NCBI GenBank assembly: GCA_019348115.1
Contig: JAHWKB010000005.1
Location: 1 to 38,392, forward strand
Reading direction: 5' to 3'
Source: Actinomycetota bacterium
GTDB taxonomy: Bacteria > Actinomycetota > Nitriliruptoria > Nitriliruptorales > Nitriliruptoraceae
DNA length: 38,392 nt
Shown here: positions 29,499 to 38,391 of the stretch, piece after piece
Numbering within the stretch: position 1 is the stretch's first letter
Layout: every line of letters begins with the position of its first letter
The notes under the pieces: model-generated
Database searches by the model: none
Seen by the model: the letters and a program-made list of their open reading frames with translations, nothing else
What the model was told of the DNA's origin: nothing
Program-made: the position numbers and the translations under genes

Positions 29499-29786
29499 TC
29501 AGCGCTGGGCCGCCTCAGCCGTGTTGACGGTCGCGGTCGGGGATGCGGCGGTCTCCGCCTCGCCGGCGCCCTCGGGCTCCGTCCCGCCCCGCTCGACGGT
29601 GGAGGCGATGGCGTGCACGCCCCAGCTGGCCAGTCGGCCCAGGACCAGGAGTCCGATGAGCGTCACGAGCGAACGTTTCGCGGCGTCCACGGGGTCGAGC
29701 GTCCCCACGACGAGCATGGCGGCGACCGGCACCAACGCGAGCAGTCCGAGGGCGCCGATCGAACGACGGAGGGGACCGACGGACAT
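29499..29786 (-). CDS. Small membrane protein, function unknown
   Basis: MSVGPLRRSIGALGLLALVPVAAMLVVGTLDPVDAAKRSLVTLIGLLVLGRLASWGVHAIAS...; two hydrophobic segments; closely spaced behind the flhF-like gene. Confidence 0.55.
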   Translation of the reverse strand: MSVGPLRRSIGALGLLALVPVAAMLVVGTLDPVDAAKRSLVTLIGLLVLGRLASWGVHAIASTVERGGTEPEGAGEAETAASPTATVNTAEAAQR

Positions 29787-29796
29787 GTGCGACTCC

Positions 29797-30963
29797 TCAG
29801 GCGTGTCGGGGCAGGAGCGACCGGATGGTCAGGGCGACGTCGACCGGTGTCGCCCGGACGGCACGGTTCCCGGTCGCGGCGCCGGAGCCGTAGCCGAGGA
29901 TGAGCCCCAGTCGGCCGGCCGCCGTGAGCGCCGAGGGCAGGGATTCGTCGCCGACCCACGAGACCGCCGTCACGTCGTCGAGGAGGAAGCCCTCCCAGCG
30001 GGCGCCGCCCACCACCAGGTGCAGCCACCGGCGCGCACGCACGTCCGCGACGAACCGGCGACCCGTCGGCCCGTCTGTGACGCGCAGTCCCGCCGAACGG
30101 TCCTCGGCCACGAGCTCACCCGGACGGGCGACGTCGAGCCCGAGGCCGGACGCGAGGCGGTGTGCACGGGGACCGACCAGGACGAAGTCGCGGGTCGGGA
30201 GCGGACGGCACCAGCTGCTGACGGCGCCGGCGAGCGCCATCACCCAGGCGGCGTCGTCCGCCGGGTCGAGGTCCTCGCAGGCCCCGACGACGACGTCCGG
30301 GAGGCCGAGTCCGCGCAGTCGGTCCAGGCTCCACGCCACGCCTGTGGGGACACGGGCGGCGACGTCGTCCGCACCGCCCGGGTCCTGGGGCGCCGCGGGT
30401 GCCGCCGAGGTGACCGTGGTCGGCCCGACGGCCGGCGGCGGCGCCGTCCCGGCCGCAGGCGGTGCGACGACGGGCGTCTCGACGGCGGACGCAGCGGCCG
30501 GCGGCGTCTCCACAGGCGGCACCTGGGCCGGCGGCGGCGTGTCCACGGGGGGGGCGCCGGCGGCCGGGGCCGACATCGTCGCCGGCCCGGCCCCCGCCAG
30601 GGCCAGCTCCCGGACGAGCACCTCCTGGAACGCCGACTCCTGGTGGTCCTCCTGCTGCATGAGCCGTGCCAGCACGGCGTCGAGGCCCGCGGCATGCGGG
30701 TCCTCCGCCGGCTCCTCGGTCGGCTCCTCCCTCGGCGTCGAGCCCGACGTCGCCGCGACCGGGGACACGCGGGGCCGGGCGACGAGCTGGACCTGCTCGC
30801 GGGCGAAGAACCCCTTCCATCCGCCGCGGTGCACCTTCTCGGCGCTCACGATCTCGGCGTCGGACCCGAGTCGGGCGCCGACCTCTGCGAGGGCCTCGGC
30901 GGCCGTGTCGGCCTCGATCACCAGGGCGCCGTCAGGGCGCGTGTCAAGCGTGGGCATGGACAT
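29797..30963 (-). CDS. FlhF-like protein with degenerate GTPase domain
   Basis: N-terminus EADTAAEALAEVGARLGSDAEIVSAEKVHRGGWKGFFAREQVQLVARP resembles the FlhF N-domain; position directly after flhA; no GxxGxGKT motif. Confidence 0.65.
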   Translation of the reverse strand: MSMPTLDTRPDGALVIEADTAAEALAEVGARLGSDAEIVSAEKVHRGGWKGFFAREQVQLVARPRVSPVAATSGSTPREEPTEEPAEDPHAAGLDAVLARLMQQEDHQESAFQEVLVRELALAGAGPATMSAPAAGAPPVDTPPPAQVPPVETPPAAASAVETPVVAPPAAGTAPPPAVGPTTVTSAAPAAPQDPGGADDVAARVPTGVAWSLDRLRGLGLPDVVVGACEDLDPADDAAWVMALAGAVSSWCRPLPTRDFVLVGPRAHRLASGLGLDVARPGELVAEDRSAGLRVTDGPTGRRFVADVRARRWLHLVVGGARWEGFLLDDVTAVSWVGDESLPSALTAAGRLGLILGYGSGAATGNRAVRATPVDVALTIRSLLPRHA

Positions 30964-32998
30964 CGTCGATCACTCCGATGGCGTCGATACGGACGTGGGC
31001 GGGCAGTTCGGGGTAGGCCAGCATGGGGAGCTCGAGCCCCAGGCTGGCGAAGGAGCGTGCGAGCGGGGCTCGCAGCGGCTGACCGGTGACGACCGCGACC
31101 GGTGCCGGGTCGGCCAGTGGACGCTCGAGGTGGTGCTGGATCTGCAGGCCGATCCGCTGGAGGCGGGCCGGATCGATCACCAGGTGGACGGTGCCGTCGA
31201 CCTCCTGGAGGCACTCGTGGAGGGACGCCTCGAGCGCCGGGTCGATCGTCAGCACGGCGAGCTTCCCCTCCGGCGCAACCCGGGCCACGATCGCCGGTCC
31301 GAGCGCCACACGGGCCGCCGCGGCGAGGTGCTCCACCGCACGGGTCTCCGCGGCCCGGGCGGCGACCGCCTCGGCGATGCGTCCGAGGTCCCGGATCGGC
31401 ACGCGGTCGGCGAGCAGCCGGCGCAGCACCGCCTGGAACAGCGGCAACGGCAACATCTCGCTCCCGATCTCGCCGGCGAGGAGGGGTTCGTCGTAGCGGA
31501 GGCCCTCGACGAGCAGCTGGACCTGCTGGCGGGTCAGGAGCTCGGCGGCGTTGGCACGCACGACCTCCGCCAGGTGCGTGACCACGACGGAGGACCGGTC
31601 GACGACCGTGGCGCCCGCGGCACCCGCGGCGGAGCGTGCCTCGACCGGTACCCAGTAGGCGGGGAGGTTGAACACCGGCTCGACGGTCTCCTCGGCGCCG
31701 AGCGAGGCGAGCTCGCGACCGTCGCCCGACGGCAGCGCGAGGACCCGGTCGCGGGGCGCGGCGCCGCGGGCGATCTCGACGCCGTGGAGCAGGATCCGGT
31801 AGGTGGCCGTCGGCAGGGACACGTCGTCGCGGGTGCGGACGTAGGGCATCACGATGCCGAGGTCCGTGGCGACCTGTTGACGCAGCGCCCGGACGCGGTC
31901 GAGGAGGTCGCCGCCGCGGGCGGGGTCGGTCAGGTCGAGGATGTCGTAGGCGAGGTGGAGCTCGAGGGCCTCCACCTTCATCTGGCCGATGAGGCTCTCC
32001 GGGTCGTCGGCACCGGCGACCACGACCGAGGATGCCTCGTCGCCGGCTGCCTCGGCCCCCGCCGCCTCGGTCCGCCGCTTGGTGGCGACCGCGTAGAGCG
32101 CGACGGCCATCACGAGGAACGGCACCTTCGGCAGGCCCGGGACGAGCATGAACGCGCCGGCGATGATGGCCGCGACCCGGAGGGCCTCGGGGTTGGCGAA
32201 GAGCTGGTGGCCGACCTGGGGGCCGAGATCGTCGTCGTCGCCGACGCGGGTCACGAGCAGGCCGGTGGCGATGGAGATCATCAGCGCCGGGATCTGGCTG
32301 ACGAGGCCGTCGCCGACCGTCAGGAGGGCGTACGTGGCGGCGGCCTCGCTGACATCCATGCCGAGGGACACGATCCCGATCGTGAGTCCGCCGATGAGGT
32401 TGATGACCACGATGATGATCCCGGCCATCGCGTCGCCCTTGACGAACTTCGACGCACCGTCCATCGCGCCGTGGAAGTCGGCCTCCTTGGCGACCCGTTC
32501 GCGACGCGCTCGTGCCTGGTCCTCGTCGATGAGGCCGGCAGCGAGGTCGGCATCGATCGCCATCTGCTTGCCGGGCATGGCGTCGAGGGTGAACCGCGCG
32601 GCCACCTCGGCGACGCGCCCGGCGCCGTTGGTGATCACGGCGAACTGGATCACGATCAGGATCAGGAAGACCACGAGCCCGACGACGACCGAGCCGCCGA
32701 TCACGAAGTTGCCGAAGGTCTCGATGACCTTCCCGGCGTAGCCGTCGAGCAGGACGAGCCGCGTCGACGACACGTTCAGTGCCAGCCGGACGAGCGTCGT
32801 CATCAGCAGGAGCGACGGGAACACCGACAGCTGCAGCGTGTCCTTGAGGTTCATCACGGTCAGGAGGATCACGATCGCGACCGTGATGTTGACGGCGAGG
32901 AGAACGTCGAGCAGCACCGCCGGCAGCGGGATGACCATCATCAGGACGGCACCCACGAGCAGGGCGGGCATGGCGCCCTGGACCAGACGGTTGTTCAC
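30944..32998 (-). CDS. flhA: Flagellar biosynthesis protein FlhA
   Basis: LVVLLDVLLAVNITVAIVILLTVMNLKDTLQLSVFPSLLLMTTLVRLALNVSSTRLVL; DAMPGKQMAIDADLAAGLIDEDQARARRERVAKEADFHGAMDGASKFVKGDAMAGIII. Confidence 0.97.
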   Translation of the reverse strand: MNNRLVQGAMPALLVGAVLMMVIPLPAVLLDVLLAVNITVAIVILLTVMNLKDTLQLSVFPSLLLMTTLVRLALNVSSTRLVLLDGYAGKVIETFGNFVIGGSVVVGLVVFLILIVIQFAVITNGAGRVAEVAARFTLDAMPGKQMAIDADLAAGLIDEDQARARRERVAKEADFHGAMDGASKFVKGDAMAGIIIVVINLIGGLTIGIVSLGMDVSEAAATYALLTVGDGLVSQIPALMISIATGLLVTRVGDDDDLGPQVGHQLFANPEALRVAAIIAGAFMLVPGLPKVPFLVMAVALYAVATKRRTEAAGAEAAGDEASSVVVAGADDPESLIGQMKVEALELHLAYDILDLTDPARGGDLLDRVRALRQQVATDLGIVMPYVRTRDDVSLPTATYRILLHGVEIARGAAPRDRVLALPSGDGRELASLGAEETVEPVFNLPAYWVPVEARSAAGAAGATVVDRSSVVVTHLAEVVRANAAELLTRQQVQLLVEGLRYDEPLLAGEIGSEMLPLPLFQAVLRRLLADRVPIRDLGRIAEAVAARAAETRAVEHLAAAARVALGPAIVARVAPEGKLAVLTIDPALEASLHECLQEVDGTVHLVIDPARLQRIGLQIQHHLERPLADPAPVAVVTGQPLRAPLARSFASLGLELPMLAYPELPAHVRIDAIGVIDDVHAHA

Positions 32999-34038
32999 GC
33001 GAGCCTCCGGCCGCGACGGCGGTATGCGGTGGCGAGCACGACCGCCACGGCCTCGTACAGGGCGGCGGGGACGAACTGCCCCACCTTGCAGGTCCGGTAG
33101 AGCGATCGCGCCAGCGGCTTGTGCTCGGTCACGAGGACGCCGTGCTTGTGGGCGGCGGCGCGGATCTTGGCCGCGACGTGGTCCGCGCCCTTGGCGACGA
33201 CACGGGGTGCGGCGTCACCGTCGGCGTAGCGCAGTGCCACCGCGAAGTGGGTCGGGTTGGTCACCACCACGTCGGCGGTCATGACGTCCCGGAGCATGCG
33301 GTTCCGGGAGAGCTCCTGGGCGCGTCGCCGGCGCTGTGCCTTGATGAGGGGGTCGCCGTCGCTGTCCTTGTGCTCCTTCTTGACGTCCTCCTTGCTCATC
33401 TTCATCTCGCGGTCGTTCTTGCGCCGGTTCCAGGCGTAGTCGGCCCCCGCCAGGACGATCGCCAGGCCGGTCGCGCGCCACAGGATGGTGGTGGTCTGCG
33501 CGAGCGTGCGCTCCAGCCCGCTGCCGAGGTCGCGGGCGGAGGCGAGGTGGGCCGCGACCTGGCTGATCGGCGCCCACAGGAGCAGCACCAGCGCGCCCAG
33601 CTTGATGGTGGTGCGCACGAGCTCCCAGCCGGCCGTCGACGGCTTGAACCGCTGGAGTCCCTTCTTGACGCTGAGGTTGGAGATCTTGGGCTTGACGGCT
33701 TCCGGCGACAGCCGCCCTCCGGTCTGGGCCACGCCGGCGACGAGCGCGCCCACGACGGCGATCGCCGCGGTGGGGACGACCATGGCGAGCAGCACCGTCG
33801 TCATGGATCCGATGAGCATCGTCGTCGGCAGCTCACCGGTCGTGACGTGCCCGAACAGCAGCCGCGACTCGGTCGCGAGCGTCGCGGACCCACCACGGAG
33901 GACCGCGATCCCGGCCATGAGGGCGAGCAGGGACAGGGCGACGCCGACCTCAGCGCTCTTGGCCACCTGTCCTTTGCGGCGGGAGTCGCGCTTCTTGCGC
34001 GGCGTCGCCTTCTCGGTCTTGCCGTCGAACCGTCCCAC
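32995..34038 (-). CDS. flhB: Flagellar biosynthesis protein FlhB
   Basis: KTEKATPRKKRDSRRKGQVAKSAEV; SKEDVKKEHKDSDGDPLIKAQRRRRAQELSRNRML; autocleavage motif NPTHFAVALRY. Confidence 0.96.
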   Translation of the reverse strand: MGRFDGKTEKATPRKKRDSRRKGQVAKSAEVGVALSLLALMAGIAVLRGGSATLATESRLLFGHVTTGELPTTMLIGSMTTVLLAMVVPTAAIAVVGALVAGVAQTGGRLSPEAVKPKISNLSVKKGLQRFKPSTAGWELVRTTIKLGALVLLLWAPISQVAAHLASARDLGSGLERTLAQTTTILWRATGLAIVLAGADYAWNRRKNDREMKMSKEDVKKEHKDSDGDPLIKAQRRRRAQELSRNRMLRDVMTADVVVTNPTHFAVALRYADGDAAPRVVAKGADHVAAKIRAAAHKHGVLVTEHKPLARSLYRTCKVGQFVPAALYEAVAVVLATAYRRRGRRLA

Positions 34039-34208
34039 AGTCGCTCCGGGGGCAGCGGCGACCGCAGTCGCCGTGTCGTCGAACGTGATCCCCGGGCCGA
34101 TCCGTGGCCCACCGTGCTCGCGCGGTTCCGTGCGCTCGCGTGTCCCTGGTCGACGGGTCGGGGCCCGTCTTTAGCGCTGCGCGCCGGCCAGGACCCGGCG
34201 GGGGACGA

Positions 34209-35087
34209 TCACGCCGTGACGGCGCGCGCGTCCTGCCAGATCGGCTGATCGGCGGCGTCGAGACGCTGCCGCCAGGTGCTGTTCTCGGTCACGCGGGCGA
34301 CGAACGCGGCCCGCTGGCGCTTGCCGGGCGCGTCGTCGTCGACGTCGACGGTGCCGTACTCGGCGGTCTGCAGGTAGGTCTGGAGGGCACGTACGGCCTC
34401 GGCGCGGAGCTGCGAGACCCGTGCCTCGGTGACACCCATCTCCTCGGCGACGTCGCGGAGCCGTTCCCCCTTGAGGTAGTAGCGCTCGATCACGTCGCGC
34501 TGGACATCGGTGAGGTGACGGACGGCGGTCCGCAGGGCACCGAGGAGCTCACGCTGCTCGAGGCTGGCCTCCGGCGACACGTCGACGTCCTCCGTGGCGA
34601 TGGTGTCCGCGAGCGATGCGGTCCCGGCGTCCGCTCCCGTGGTGAGGGGCTGATCGAGGTGCAGCACGGTGCCGCGGTGTGCGGCGGCCCGGCGCCGGGC
34701 GATCTCCTCGTGGTCGACGCCGAGCTGGTGGGCCAGCTCCTCGTCGGTGGCGACGCGCTGGTGCCGCTGCTCGAAGCTCGATGCGGCGTTGGTCAACGTC
34801 CGCTGGTCACGACGGACGCCGCGCGTGGCCCAGTCGCGTTGCCGCGTGCTGTCGAGGATGGCGCCCCGGATGCGCCGGCGGGCGTAGTGCGCGAAGGGCA
34901 CCTCGCTGCCGACGTCGAACCGGCGGGCGGCCTCGACGAGCCCCGTCGCGCCGGCGCTCCACAGCTCCTGGCGGTCGACGTGGCGCGGGTACCGGACCGC
35001 GAGCTCGTGGACGATGTGCTGGACCAGGTAGAGGTGCTCGGAGACGAGCTGTTCGACCTGTGCGTCGTTGTCGGGGTTCCGGGTCAC
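34209..35087 (-). CDS. fliA: FliA/WhiG-type RNA polymerase sigma factor
   Basis: VRYPRHVDRQELWSAGATGLVEAARRFDVGSEVPFAHYARRRIRGAILDSTRQRDWATRGVRR; region 4 LTDVQRDVIERYYLKGERLRDVAEEMGVTEARVSQLRAEAVRALQ. Confidence 0.88.
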   Translation of the reverse strand: MTRNPDNDAQVEQLVSEHLYLVQHIVHELAVRYPRHVDRQELWSAGATGLVEAARRFDVGSEVPFAHYARRRIRGAILDSTRQRDWATRGVRRDQRTLTNAASSFEQRHQRVATDEELAHQLGVDHEEIARRRAAAHRGTVLHLDQPLTTGADAGTASLADTIATEDVDVSPEASLEQRELLGALRTAVRHLTDVQRDVIERYYLKGERLRDVAEEMGVTEARVSQLRAEAVRALQTYLQTAEYGTVDVDDDAPGKRQRAAFVARVTENSTWRQRLDAADQPIWQDARAVTA

Positions 35088-35104
35088 GTTCCGCCCTCAC
35101 GGTT

Positions 35105-35137
35105 CGTCGGGTGACGTCGTCACGCCGTGACCCGACG
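35105..35137. promoter_or_regulatory. Nested inverted repeat upstream of the sigma factor gene
   Basis: CGTCGGGT...ACCCGACG outer arms (8 bp) enclosing two overlapping odd palindromes GTGACGTCGTCAC and GTCACGCCGTGAC; 17 nt upstream of the predicted start codon. Confidence 0.4.
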
Positions 35138-35261
35138 TTCGTCTAGGCGACCGTGCGACTTGACCGTCGGGAACCTGATGGGCGACAAGATGATGCGTTC
35201 TGACTAGACGCTCCGGACCATCCGCATCGCCGTCGCGGTCATGGCCCGGCCCGTGGGGCGT

Positions 35262-36770
35262 TCAGCCTGCAGCAGCGTCACTCGGACGCTGGAGCGGTCG
35301 GTCCTCGGCGAAGAGGGTACGGGCGGCCGACACCACGGTCGGGTCGAAGCGCTCGCCGGCCGCTTCCGCGAGTCCCGCCAGGCCGGCGACCAGGCGCGCT
35401 GGCTCCGGATCCGCCTGGCGGAGCGCGTCCACGGCGATCGCGACGGCGATGATGCGCGCGCCGATGGGGATGTCCTCGGCGGCGAGGCCGTCCGGGTAGC
35501 CACCGCCGTCCCACCGTTCCTGGTGGTGGCGGACCGCCAGCGAGACCTCCGCACCTCCCGAGACGCGCAGGTACTCGGCACCGAGCTCGGGGTAGCGCCG
35601 GTAGACCGCGAGCTGTTCGTCGGTGAGCTGGCCCGGGGCCGTGACGACGTCCTCCGCGAGGGAGACCTTGCCGATCTCGTGCAGGTGGGCCGCCAGCCGG
35701 ATCCGTGAGCGCTCCAGCCCCTCGAAGCCGAGGTGCTGTGCGAGCCGGCCGGCGATGTCGGCCACCCGCTCCCCCCGACCGGAGCCGTGTGGACGGTGCT
35801 GCTCCACGGCCCCGACGAGTCGCAGCAGCACCTCGAGCTCGGTCGTGGCCGCGAGGGTCCTGGAGAGGTCGTCGGCGCTCAGCACGACGCTGTCGGCACC
35901 GGAGCTCGCCAGCTCCAGCGCCCGCTGCGCGAGCTCACGCACGGCGCTGACCTCCGACGTGACCTCCGGTCCGGCGTGGCCGACCGCGAGGCTCAGGTGG
36001 CGACCACCGGAGGGGGCGAACGCCTCGGTGGACCGGGCCAGCAGGAGGCCCATCGCCCTGGCATCGACGGACGCCAGTTCCGGCGCGACGTACGCGTACA
36101 GGTTGGGCGCGCACCAGAACAGCCGCGCCCCGTACAGCCGGCAGATCTCGCGGAGCTGGGACGACAGACGCCGGCGCAGCAGGTCGCCGGCCTCGGCGGA
36201 CAGCCGACGGACGGCCTCGTCGTGGTTCAGCACCCGCAGGAACCCGACCCGGGGGACCTCGCCGCTCTGCGTCGCCTCCGCCAGGACGGCGTCGAACGCA
36301 CCACGGCTGGGCAGGCCGGTGACCGGATCTCGGCCGGGCGAACCGAGGTCGCTGGGACGGACGCGGCCGAGCCGCTGGTCGTAGGTCTCGACCAGGCTCG
36401 CGTCACCGTCGCCACCGTTGACGTACGCCGCGACGGCGGCCTCGTTGCCCTCGGCGACGAGGCCCACGGCGCCGGCGCGCACGAGCTCCGTCGCGAGCTC
36501 CTCCCCACCGGCGTGGACGATCGCCACGACCGGCACGGTGTCCATGCGCCGGAACCGCGCCAGCGCGCCCGACACCTGCCCGAGCGGCATCCGGGTGGAC
36601 ACCACGATCATGTCCACCGGATCCGACTCGACCAGCTCGCACGGGAACGCATCCAGGAGGCGCTGCCGGGAGGACCCCGTCACGCGGTGGGTGAACAGGC
36701 GCAGCGGCGCGGGGGCATCCGCCTCCACGGCCGTCACCTCCCCGACCGGGTCGTCGATGTCGGTCGTCAC
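35262..36770 (-). CDS. REC-like/GGDEF-like/HD-GYP-like regulatory protein, apparently degenerate
   Basis: C-terminal LAAHLHEIGKVSLAEDVVTAPGQLTDEQLAVYRRYPELGAEYL...VRHHQERWDGGGYPDGLAAEDIPIGARIIAVA; middle DPVTGLPSRGAFDAVLAEA; N-terminal receiver-like VDMIVVSTRMPLGQVSGALARFRRMDTVPVVAIV. Confidence 0.85.
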   Translation of the reverse strand: MTTDIDDPVGEVTAVEADAPAPLRLFTHRVTGSSRQRLLDAFPCELVESDPVDMIVVSTRMPLGQVSGALARFRRMDTVPVVAIVHAGGEELATELVRAGAVGLVAEGNEAAVAAYVNGGDGDASLVETYDQRLGRVRPSDLGSPGRDPVTGLPSRGAFDAVLAEATQSGEVPRVGFLRVLNHDEAVRRLSAEAGDLLRRRLSSQLREICRLYGARLFWCAPNLYAYVAPELASVDARAMGLLLARSTEAFAPSGGRHLSLAVGHAGPEVTSEVSAVRELAQRALELASSGADSVVLSADDLSRTLAATTELEVLLRLVGAVEQHRPHGSGRGERVADIAGRLAQHLGFEGLERSRIRLAAHLHEIGKVSLAEDVVTAPGQLTDEQLAVYRRYPELGAEYLRVSGGAEVSLAVRHHQERWDGGGYPDGLAAEDIPIGARIIAVAIAVDALRQADPEPARLVAGLAGLAEAAGERFDPTVVSAARTLFAEDRPLQRPSDAAAG

Positions 36771-36811
36771 GCGCTCTCCAGGGTCGTCCCACCGTCGCGG
36801 GCGGGGCTCCC

Positions 36812-36838
36812 CTGTCGGCGTCGGTGCGCGAGGCTTAA
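36812..36838 (-). promoter_or_regulatory. Candidate sigma-28-type promoter for the HD-GYP-like gene
   Basis: Minus strand TTAA-N15-GCCGACAG versus TAAA-N15-GCCGATAA; -10 lies about 42 nt upstream of the ATG at 36770. Confidence 0.4.
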
Positions 36839-36866
36839 CCGCAGCGGACGCGTCGGGGCGACGCGG

Positions 36867-37631
36867 CTACCCGACACGCAGGCCGTTGATCCCGTCGACG
36901 AACATGCGCTCGGTCATCTCCATCATGCCCGCCATCGCCTCCGGGAAGAGCAGCAGCACCAGCGGGACGGTCGTGAGCAGCACGATGATCTTCAACGGCA
37001 GCCCGAGCATCAGGACGTTCGCCTGTGGCGCGAAGCGCGACGCGAGCCCGAGCACGACCTCGCTGAGGAACAGGGCGGCCACGGCCGGCAGGGCCAGCTC
37101 GACGCCGGCGACGAGCAGCCGCCCGGTGACGCCGATGGCCACGTCGATGAGGCCGACATCCAGCCGGATGGCACCATCGAGCGGTATGACGGCGACGCTC
37201 GCAGCGAGGCCCTGGACCAGCGCTCCGAGCCCGCCGACCGCGAGGAAGATGGTGACGGCTGTGAGCGGCAGCATCCGTCCGAGGACGGCGGCCCGATCCC
37301 CCGTCAGCGGGTCGAAGACGGCCGCGACGCTGAGTCCGGAGGTGACGTCGAGCACGTCGCCGGCGACGGCGAACAGGTGCAGCACGACGCCGGTGAGGAA
37401 GCCGAGGACGAGACCGATGCCCACGTTGACCGTGGCGGCTGCGAGGAGTGCTGCGACGCTCGTGTCCGGCATCGGCGAGGTGAGGGCGAACCCAAGCACG
37501 ACCACGACGCCGGCCCGCCCGACCACCGGGATGGACCGCGGCAGCATCGGGGTCGCGACCACGAAGGACGCCACCCGCGTGATCGCCAGCAGGAGGCCGG
37601 CGATCCATTCCGCGTCGAGGGCGAGGTCCAC
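36867..37631 (-). CDS. fliR: Flagellar biosynthetic protein FliR
   Basis: AGLLLAITRVASFVVATPMLPRSIPVVGRAGVVVVLGFAL...PALFLSEVVLGLASRFAPQANVLMLGLPLKIIVLL (family pattern near the C-terminus). Confidence 0.93.
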   Translation of the reverse strand: MDLALDAEWIAGLLLAITRVASFVVATPMLPRSIPVVGRAGVVVVLGFALTSPMPDTSVAALLAAATVNVGIGLVLGFLTGVVLHLFAVAGDVLDVTSGLSVAAVFDPLTGDRAAVLGRMLPLTAVTIFLAVGGLGALVQGLAASVAVIPLDGAIRLDVGLIDVAIGVTGRLLVAGVELALPAVAALFLSEVVLGLASRFAPQANVLMLGLPLKIIVLLTTVPLVLLLFPEAMAGMMEMTERMFVDGINGLRVG

Positions 37632-37632
37632 G

Positions 37633-37899
37633 TCAGACGAGGCCGGGGATGGTCCGCCAGAGGGCGGTCACCCAGCTCGTCAGCTCGCGCATCATCCACG
37701 AGCCACCGACCACGATGATGAGGGCGACCCCGATCAGCTTGGGGACGAAGGTGAGGCTCATCTCCTGGATCTGCGTCACCGTCTGGATGACGGAGATCAC
37801 CACGCCGATCACGAGGCTCGCCATCAGCATGGGGCCGGCGAGCTTCGTCCCGATGACGAGCGCGCCGGTGATGATCTCGAGGACCTGGGCATCGTTCAT
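37633..37899 (-). CDS. fliQ: Flagellar biosynthetic protein FliQ
   Basis: 88 aa; LMASLVIGVVISVIQTVTQIQEMSLTFVPKLIGVALIIVVGGSWMMRELTSW. Confidence 0.95.
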   Translation of the reverse strand: MNDAQVLEIITGALVIGTKLAGPMLMASLVIGVVISVIQTVTQIQEMSLTFVPKLIGVALIIVVGGSWMMRELTSWVTALWRTIPGLV

Positions 37900-37908
37900 G
37901 ATGGCTCC

Positions 37909-38391
37909 TCAGCCCACACCGTTGACGGAGGCGACGAGGGACCCCACGACCAGGGCCCAGCCGTCCACGAGCACGAAGAGGAGCAGCTTCAGCGGCATCG
38001 AGATGAAGACCGGCGGCAGCATCATCATGCCCATGGACATGAGCACCGCCGACACGACGAGGTCGATGACGAGGAAGGGCACGAAGATCACGAACCCGAT
38101 GATGAACGCGGTCCGCAGCTCCGAGATCACGAACGCGGGGATCAGCGTGGTGGCGCCGATGTCCTCGCGGCTGGCCGGCTGCTCGGCGACGGCGAGGTCG
38201 ATGAACAGCTGCAGGTCGTCCTCGCGGGTCTGGGCGAGCATGAAGTCGCGGAGTGGCTCGTAGCCGAGCGCGAACGCCTCGTTCTGCTCGATCTCGCCGG
38301 CGAGCAGCGGCTGGATGGCGTCCTCGTTGACCTGGCCCAGGATCGGCGACATCACGAAGAAGGTCAGGAACAACGCCAGTCCGACGAGCAC
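37909..38391 (-). CDS. fliP: Flagellar biosynthetic protein FliP (5' end beyond window)
   Basis: TTLIPAFVISELRTAFIIGFVIFVPFLVIDLVVSAVLMSMGMMMLPPVFISMPLKLLLFVLVDGW; reaches right edge of the window. Confidence 0.95.
   Translation of the reverse strand: MLVGLALFLTFFVMSPILGQVNEDAIQPLLAGEIEQNEAFALGYEPLRDFMLAQTREDDLQLFIDLAVAEQPASREDIGATTLIPAFVISELRTAFIIGFVIFVPFLVIDLVVSAVLMSMGMMMLPPVFISMPLKLLLFVLVDGWALVVGSLVASVNGVG

Noticed and set aside
29900-33100. 1066-aa plus-strand ORF
   Set aside because: Antisense to the flhF-like gene, flhA and part of flhB; no domain similarity recognised.
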